This document shows, piece after piece, positions 5,040 through 8,844 of a DNA stretch of 8,844 bases. The notes under the pieces were generated by a model, which saw only the letters and a list, made by a program, of their open reading frames with translations, was not told where the DNA came from and searched no databases. A program made the position numbers and the translations under genes. The stretch is from the NCBI GenBank assembly GCA_016840185.1, contig JAEOSV010000288.1, forward strand, positions 1 to 8,844. The letters are read 5' to 3'. Origin of the DNA: Candidatus Hermodarchaeota archaeon. GTDB taxonomy: Archaea; Asgardarchaeota; Hermodarchaeia; Hermodarchaeales; Hermodarchaeaceae. Each line of letters starts with the position of its first letter. Position 1 is the first letter of the stretch.

Positions 5040-5579
5040 ATGACCCCCATTTTTAAAGTCATTATCGCTGGTGAAGGAGGAGTGGGGAAGACCAGCATCA
5101 TCCAACGTTACATCTACGAATACAGTACTACCCCCATCATGACTGTTGGATCAGAATTTGCTTACCAAGAATTGGAGATTGACAATCAGAAAGTTGGTCT
5201 ATCGATTTGGGATTTCGGTGGGGAAGAACGTTTTCGTGACTTGATGCCTATCTTCTGTCTTGGAGCTCATGGTGCGATTGTAGTCTTTGATTTAAGCCGG
5301 TTTTCCACCTTTTTGCAGCTTGAATTTTGGATGGATGTCATCCACGGCAGTACCAACGGTATCCCAATCGTTCTCGTTGGAGCTAAGGCGGATTTGGTTG
5401 GTGGACCTACCGAAGAAGACATCCGGAAATTCTGTTTAGATAATGGTGTCAGTGCCTATATCCCCGTGTCATCACGCACTGGTGAAAACGTCACCCAACT
5501 CTTCGAGTTTCTCGCTAAGAAAATGCTACAAGCGACTGATGAAGGCCGGTTGAAACCTGCCTACTCATTAAAAGCTTAA
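5040..5579 (+). CDS. Rab/Ras-like small GTPase with divergent G3-G5 motifs
   Basis: A GTP-binding switch protein of 179 residues. G1 is GEGGVGKT (11-18); G2 is probably T35 in IMTVGSEF. G3 is WDFGGEERF (57-65), where Rab proteins have WDTAGQERF, so the catalytic Gln position holds Glu (E62). G4 is GAKADL (114-119), with Ala in place of the usual Asn or Thr of NKxD. G5 is SSR (144-146) in place of SAK. These changes may lower intrinsic GTP hydrolysis and alter base recognition; that is inference. The C-terminus has no cysteine, so no eukaryote-style prenylation is expected. Expanded families of such GTPases are a hallmark of Asgard archaea. ATG 5040 is the only standard start in the frame after the in-frame stop at 4968-4970; no clear Shine-Dalgarno sequence precedes it. 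A strong TATA box lies about 150 nt upstream. Confidence 0.93.
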   Translation: MTPIFKVIIAGEGGVGKTSIIQRYIYEYSTTPIMTVGSEFAYQELEIDNQKVGLSIWDFGGEERFRDLMPIFCLGAHGAIVVFDLSRFSTFLQLEFWMDVIHGSTNGIPIVLVGAKADLVGGPTEEDIRKFCLDNGVSAYIPVSSRTGENVTQLFEFLAKKMLQATDEGRLKPAYSLKA

Positions 5580-5630
5580 ATGCACGAATAGACAGGTTTC
5601 GCAGAGCTTGAATTCTTTTAGGTTATCAAG

Positions 5631-5650
5631 AATCTTGAAATCTCAAGATT
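5631..5650 (+). terminator. Strong hairpin after the GTPase gene, possible terminator
   Basis: AATCTTGA pairs perfectly with TCAAGATT around a 4-nt loop. Two other perfect pairings compete for the same bases: TCAAGA/TCTTGA (5626-5638) and GAAATCT/AGATTTC (5637-5652). A pyrimidine-rich stretch follows (5649-5663). It lies about 50 nt past the GTPase stop and could end its transcript or stabilise the 3' end. Confidence 0.4.
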
Positions 5651-5666
5651 TCCGTTCTATTCTGTG

Positions 5667-5757
5667 TCTGATTGAATCAGAAAGACCAAAGAATATGGGT
5701 GTAACCCTACACCCTCTATCCTGTCCGCGGTAAGGCTTTCAGGACTGCTTTTGCAGT
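5667..5757 (+). other. Run of perfect hairpins in the GTPase-GT2 gap, possible ncRNA
   Basis: The 283-bp gap (5580-5862) has no credible gene but holds consecutive perfect inverted repeats. These are TCTGATT/AATCAGA around one base (5667-5681), GGGTGTA/TACACCC with a 4-nt loop (5697-5714), TCCTG/CAGGA with a 16-nt loop (5719-5744) and ACTGC/GCAGT with a TTTT loop (5744-5757). Together with the hairpin at 5631-5650 they fill about 125 nt. They stop just before a BRE/TATA pair. A structured RNA, a compound 3' region or protein-binding DNA are all possible. No tRNA, 5S, SRP or RNase P signature was found. Confidence 0.35.
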
Positions 5758-5765
5758 AACAGACT

Positions 5766-5784
5766 CGAAAAGTTAGTATATAAA
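5766..5784 (+). promoter_or_regulatory. BRE/TATA promoter of the GT2 glycosyltransferase gene
   Basis: CGAAAAG (5766-5772) is a BRE-like, A-rich element and TATATAAA (5777-5784) a near-ideal archaeal TATA box. A start near 5805-5808 is expected, leaving a leader of about 55 nt before ATG 5863. Confidence 0.65.
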
Positions 5785-5830
5785 CGTCACATGTTGGAAT
5801 TTTTATAGGAAGCCTTTCAATGGAAACGCA

Positions 5831-5856
5831 TAATCCCTAACTTGGATTAAGGGTGA
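5831..5856 (+). promoter_or_regulatory. Leader hairpins next to the GT2 ribosome binding site
   Basis: TAATCC/GGATTA (5831-5836, 5844-5849) forms a perfect 6-bp stem with a 7-nt loop. CCCT (5835-5838) can instead pair with AGGG (5850-5853), which is part of the likely Shine-Dalgarno sequence GGGTGA (5851-5856, 6 nt before ATG). The two pairings share bases 5835-5836 and cannot coexist, so the site could be open or closed. Stems are short; evidence is suggestive only. Confidence 0.3.
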
Positions 5857-5862
5857 GCTGTT

Positions 5863-6561
5863 ATGTTTGTTGGTAAGCGTGTCTGCGTGGTCATCCCTGC
5901 GTGGAATGAAGAAGAACCCATTGCGGGCACTGTCAAGGACTTCATGAGACCGGAAGTCGATGATATTATTGTGATTGATAACAACTCCACCGATAACACC
6001 GCCAAAGTCGCAAAGACGGTAGGTGCTACCGTAATTCCTGAGCCCATCCAGGGGTATGGTGCAGCAATTCGACGTGGATTACGCGAAGCCTTGGACCGGG
6101 GCTATGACTTGATAATTATCACAGAAGCAGACCAAACCTTTCGCGGAATCGACGTACCTCGACTCCTAGACGAGGTTCAAACACATCACTTCGTGGTGGG
6201 TACCCGCACTGCAACACCCTATCTTGAAGAGGGCGCCAACATGGGTCTGTTTCTTGTAGTGGGCAACATAGCCGTCGCGAAACTTCTTGGTTTACTCCAT
6301 GGCTATCCACCTCTAACAGATGTGGGGTGCACGCTACGTGTGATTCGACGTGAAATGCTCGAAGCGATTCTCCCCGAACTTGATGCAGAAGGTGCAGCAT
6401 TCTCTCCTCAAATGATTGTTAAAGTACTCAAGTATGGAGGAAAAATCAAAGAAATCCCTGTGTACTATCTGGTCCGTGTGGGTGAAGCTAAAATCACGAC
6501 CTCAAAACGAAAAGCCTTCCAGACTGGTCTGAATATGATCAAAACCATTTTGAACCTATAG
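5863..6561 (+). CDS. GT2-family glycosyltransferase, polyprenyl-phosphate sugar synthase-like
   Basis: The 232-residue product is a GT-A fold family 2 enzyme of the dolichol-phosphate mannose/glucose synthase type, which moves a sugar from a nucleotide donor to a polyprenyl phosphate on the cytoplasmic face. Seen motifs are VVIPAWNEEEPI (9-20), the nucleotide-binding VIDNNSTDNT (37-46), QGYGAAIRRGL (63-73), an acidic EAD (88-90) in place of the usual DxD, VGTR (112-115) and a late D-V-G-C-T-LRVIRRE stretch (153-164). The stretch at 127-147 is hydrophobic but too interrupted to call a membrane span with confidence; there is no C-terminal membrane domain, so a separate membrane partner is expected. 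The gene at 7421 is a candidate. The start ATG has GGGTGA 6 nt upstream and a strong BRE/TATA further up. Its stop overlaps the converging gene by 6 bp. The sugar and lipid are not determinable here. Confidence 0.88.
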   Translation: MFVGKRVCVVIPAWNEEEPIAGTVKDFMRPEVDDIIVIDNNSTDNTAKVAKTVGATVIPEPIQGYGAAIRRGLREALDRGYDLIIITEADQTFRGIDVPRLLDEVQTHHFVVGTRTATPYLEEGANMGLFLVVGNIAVAKLLGLLHGYPPLTDVGCTLRVIRREMLEAILPELDAEGAAFSPQMIVKVLKYGGKIKEIPVYYLVRVGEAKITTSKRKAFQTGLNMIKTILNL

Positions 6562-7305
6562 AATCGTGTCCCGATCCGTACCAAGGAGTTTTTCCGCTTC
6601 GACGATATCTTCAGGATAAGTGACATTTAGATACTGCCCACCCAGGAAAAATCCATAGACATCATAACCCAATTCTCGGATTGTGTTGAGCGTGTCGGTG
6701 ATTTCAATTTCATTTTTCTTAGACCGGGGCGTTCTTTTGATGGCTTCAAACACTGTCTCATCGAAAATATAGGACCCACAACCCAAGATGTTGTTGGTTA
6801 ACTCTACTGGTTTCTCAACCAAGTTGTGGATAATCTGAGTTTCGGGGTCAATTTCAACCGAGTAATTCTTCCGAATCAGGTCTTCGTCTTCTACACGCAA
6901 TATTCCTATTGATGCGGCGCATCCGGTTTCGTCAAAGGACTGGATGAAACCCCGATGGTCTGAGTCCAAATAGAGTTCATCCCCGAGATATACAGCGAAT
7001 GGTGTATCAACGGTGCCTTCAGTGAGTCCTACGGCATGCCCAATTCCTTCTGGAACGGGTTGTCCAACGTACTCGATTGATACCCCGAGTTCGCTACCAT
7101 CTTGGAAGTAGTTTTTCACTACATCAGAGTTCGGATTCACCACAATGATAATATTGGAAATCCCAGCATCTCTACATCGATCGATGACATGGGCTAGAAT
7201 TGGGCGACCAAACACTTGGATCATCGGTTTTGGTGCTTTTTCCGAGTAGGGACGGATGCGTTTTCCTTCACCAGCCGCAGGGATGACAGCATATTTAGGG
7301 GGCAT
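6556..7305 (-). CDS. Sugar-1-phosphate nucleotidyltransferase (NTP_transferase family)
   Basis: Predicted to form NDP-sugar from NTP and a sugar 1-phosphate (UTP- or dTTP-glucose type), supplying donors for glycosyltransferases. The 249-residue product shows the N-terminal nucleotide loop AVIPAAGEGKRIRPY (6-20) with PKPM (25-28, K26 contacting phosphate), the metal-site motif YLGDELY (D109), VEKP (163-166) and NEIEITDTL (198-206). The usual second metal Asp in the WxDVGTPED-type motif is Asn here (YLNVTYPED, N227). No left-handed beta-helix acyltransferase tail follows, so it is the short, single-domain form. Start ATG 7305 has no Shine-Dalgarno sequence; the TATA element places transcription start only a few bases upstream, so the mRNA may be nearly leaderless. 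It lies between and opposite to a GT2 gene and a membrane protein probably in the same pathway. Confidence 0.9.
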   Translation of the reverse strand: MPPKYAVIPAAGEGKRIRPYSEKAPKPMIQVFGRPILAHVIDRCRDAGISNIIIVVNPNSDVVKNYFQDGSELGVSIEYVGQPVPEGIGHAVGLTEGTVDTPFAVYLGDELYLDSDHRGFIQSFDETGCAASIGILRVEDEDLIRKNYSVEIDPETQIIHNLVEKPVELTNNILGCGSYIFDETVFEAIKRTPRSKKNEIEITDTLNTIRELGYDVYGFFLGGQYLNVTYPEDIVEAEKLLGTDRDTIL

Positions 7306-7330
7306 ACAGAGGTTTCAACGTGTTATTGGG

Positions 7331-7339
7331 TTAAATAAG
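7331..7339 (-). promoter_or_regulatory. TATA element for the nucleotidyltransferase gene
   Basis: CTTATTTAA on the minus strand is a good TATA core. Its centre is 30 nt from ATG 7305, which predicts a start near 7310 and a leader of about five bases. The absence of a Shine-Dalgarno sequence fits leaderless translation. Confidence 0.5.
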
Positions 7340-7420
7340 CTTACCTGCTGAAAAATTCGCGTAACAATTCTTGGTTGATATTTTCTTGTAACCAATAGCA
7401 TTTTTAGGTAAAAGACAGGA

Positions 7421-8494
7421 GTGGGTGCATCTCAGCACTACGGGAAGTTGGTGGCAATGCGAGCTCGCACATACTACATCATAGGTGCCGTTAGCCTTAT
7501 CCTGATTATTCTCTGGTTGCAAATTGCATTATGGCCCATTGGGGGAATCTGGGCAATCGTCGTAATTCTCACGGATCCAGCCAACGTTATGGTATGGATT
7601 TTGCCAGCATTCGCATTGTTTGGCACTGCGTATGTTCTTCGAGCAATTCGTTGGTGGGTGCTCCTTAGACCTTTCAAGTCTTCTGGTAACCCAGCTAATC
7701 AATTCCCGATGCTAGTTGGAGGTATCTTCCTGACCTACGTTGCGCCTCTGCGAGCAGGGGATATCGCTACTCCGTATTGGTTGCGTGAAAAACAAGGAAC
7801 CCGATTCACAGCAGGACTTGCCTCAATTGTGTGGGCACGTGTATTAGATTTTGCTGCATTAATCCTCATTATTGTTGTTTCGGGGTTTCTGATTTATGGT
7901 GCCCTCACAGGTCAAACTCTCGGGTATTTAATTTCAGGAGTGTTGGTGGCTGTTGCCTTCGTAGCATTCTTCATTTTGATTCGAAATGACCGGTTTGTTG
8001 CATTCATGTCGCGAATTGCCGGTCGATTGTTCAAGCCCTCTGAGCGGTTAAAAGTTGAAGTTCCTTCTTTCGTAGAGAATTTTGCTATTGATTTACGAAC
8101 GGATATTAGTAGTCGGAACTCCGGATGGGCGTTCCTGTTGAGTGTTCCGATTTGGATTTTGGAAACAATGAAACTCATGTTCATTGCGATGATTTTCGGC
8201 CAGGTGATTACTCTTCCTCAATCGATGTTTGTGTTAGGTATCAGCTATGTAACCGGCCATATCTTAGCAATCCTTCTCCCAGCAGGAATTAGCATTTTCA
8301 TCACCCAAACTGCAACCATAACTCTTCTATTGGGCGCATGGAGTATTGCCTTCGCTGCCAGTATTGCGTTACTCGATGCTTTGGTATACATCATTGGCCT
8401 GACTATCCTTGGTGCTCCCTCCCTAGCGACGATGGGAAGGGGGTATCGAGAACTTCAAGAAGCAGAAGAATCAGATGAGAAAGAAGATGGATAG
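7421..8494 (+). CDS. LPG synthase / AglD-type multi-spanning membrane protein
   Basis: A 357-residue integral membrane protein with about eight or nine hydrophobic segments (roughly 18-37, 42-51, 56-75, 97-110, 141-161, 166-187, 237-262, 267-304, 306-332) and a charged cytoplasmic-looking tail (EEDEK-rich). Family signatures are APLRAGDIATPYWL (108-121), WARVLDF (138-144) and LLPAGISIF (285-293). These match the lysylphosphatidylglycerol-synthase transmembrane family (TIGR00374/UPF0104), also found as the C-terminal half of the haloarchaeal AglD protein behind a GT2 domain; a lipid or lipid-sugar flipping role has been suggested for such domains but is not settled. Here the GT2 domain is a separate gene at 5863, so the two may act together. 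The start is uncertain: GTG 7421 gives the longest frame, while ATG 7457 would put a cationic stretch straight before the first membrane span. Neither has a well-spaced Shine-Dalgarno sequence. Confidence 0.85.
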   Translation: MGASQHYGKLVAMRARTYYIIGAVSLILIILWLQIALWPIGGIWAIVVILTDPANVMVWILPAFALFGTAYVLRAIRWWVLLRPFKSSGNPANQFPMLVGGIFLTYVAPLRAGDIATPYWLREKQGTRFTAGLASIVWARVLDFAALILIIVVSGFLIYGALTGQTLGYLISGVLVAVAFVAFFILIRNDRFVAFMSRIAGRLFKPSERLKVEVPSFVENFAIDLRTDISSRNSGWAFLLSVPIWILETMKLMFIAMIFGQVITLPQSMFVLGISYVTGHILAILLPAGISIFITQTATITLLLGAWSIAFAASIALLDALVYIIGLTILGAPSLATMGRGYRELQEAEESDEKEDG

Positions 8495-8495
8495 A

Positions 8496-8508
8496 CCGAA
8501 AAATTAAA
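8496..8508 (+). promoter_or_regulatory. BRE/TATA promoter of the DUF362-like gene
   Basis: CCGAAAAATTAAA combines a BRE-like CCGAAA with an A/T core (8501-8508), beginning two bases past the preceding stop codon. The predicted start near 8530 leaves a leader of about 28 nt with AGGTG 6 nt before the GTG. This suggests separate transcription from the membrane-protein gene. Confidence 0.5.
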
Positions 8509-8557
8509 GCTGAAATAGCTCCACCGAGTGCTTGATTGGGCATTTCAGGTGTTTACC

Positions 8558-8844
8558 GTGAAAAAGACAGACCCACGAAAACTTCCTCTTGCCGTTGTTA
8601 AAACCACACCCGAAACCTACTTCGATGATGTTGCTCGCCTTTTCCGGCTTGCCAAGATTGACCAGCTTTTCGATCCGAAGGTCCGCACAGTTATGAAACT
8701 GAACATCTCTTGGCAAGAGTATTTTCCTTCATGTTCTACCCAGCCTTACCAGCTTGACGCAACGTTGCGAGAATTGTCTAAGCGTAATTTCTCGGATGTT
8801 CTTGCCTTGGAAAACATGACGGTGGTTACCGACGCACGAACGGG
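8558..8844 (+). CDS. DUF362-like protein, N-terminal part (cut by window end)
   Basis: The first 95 codons of a gene that runs past the window end. The start is GTG 8558, with AGGTG (8547-8551) 6 nt upstream and a BRE/TATA pair at 8496-8508. The product begins with a short Lys-rich stretch, then a beta strand LPLAVVKTTPE, a helix DDVARLFRLAKID, and MKLNISWQEYFPSCSTQP, corresponding to the K-x-N-(L/I)-S/V core of DUF362 proteins. The stretch LALENMTVVTDARTG resembles the ENxTVVT...G segment of archaeal members. DUF362 proteins are of uncertain function and some carry ferredoxin domains later in the chain; none can be seen here because the rest is missing. The assignment is by motif recall. Confidence 0.72.
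   Translation, partial: MKKTDPRKLPLAVVKTTPETYFDDVARLFRLAKIDQLFDPKVRTVMKLNISWQEYFPSCSTQPYQLDATLRELSKRNFSDVLALENMTVVTDART

Noticed and set aside
5580..5862. tRNA or other standard RNA gene in the gap after the GTPase.
   Set aside because: No T-loop, acceptor pairing or known SRP, 5S or RNase P motif was found. Only unassigned hairpins are reported.

Overview
The window looks like a piece of an archaeal chromosome, most probably from an Asgard archaeon. A Rab/Ras-like small GTPase sits beside a class I histone-deacetylase-type enzyme. The transcription and stress genes are archaeal: a Phr/ArsR-type winged-helix regulator facing an archaeal Hsp20, TATA/BRE-like promoters and many GTG/TTG starts. 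Dense, short, mostly single-gene transcription units fit the same picture. The lineage within Asgard cannot be fixed from this sequence alone.

Layout. 2-478 (+) is a coiled-coil/zinc-ribbon protein, possibly cut at its 5' end. It converges on a Nudix hydrolase (490-1080, -). Upstream of the Nudix gene on the same strand, behind a strong terminator (1145-1197), lies an Hsp20 gene (1206-1868, -), transcribed divergently from a Phr-like heat-shock regulator (2031-2567, +). The 162 bp between those two starts carry several related palindromes placed over both predicted transcription starts, which suggests repression of hsp20 and autoregulation. A structured spacer (2568-2756) follows, then two tandem paralogues of an unrecognised small family (2757-3170 and 3271-3600, +). 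Both have an N-terminal amphipathic MG...WFR helix and a shared C-terminal helical hairpin.

A deacetylase gene (3612-4766, -) is divergent from a small GTPase gene (5040-5579, +) across a 273-bp region with a strong TATA box and a long leader. Downstream of the GTPase is a run of perfect hairpins (5631-5757). The right third is a glycan/lipid-sugar set: a GT2 glycosyltransferase (5863-6561, +), a sugar-phosphate nucleotidyltransferase (6556-7305, -, tail-to-tail with 6 bp overlap) and an AglD/LPG-synthase-like membrane protein (7421-8494, +). Together they suggest nucleotide-sugar production, transfer to a polyprenyl-phosphate carrier and a membrane step. The window ends inside a DUF362-like gene (8558 onward, +).

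The points most worth a second look are the Phr/hsp20 operators, the paralogue pair 2757-3600, the spacer 2631-2728 that can form two mutually exclusive folds, the hairpin run after the GTPase, and the GTPase's altered G3/G4/G5 motifs. All functional statements come from reading motifs by eye; no database search was run.
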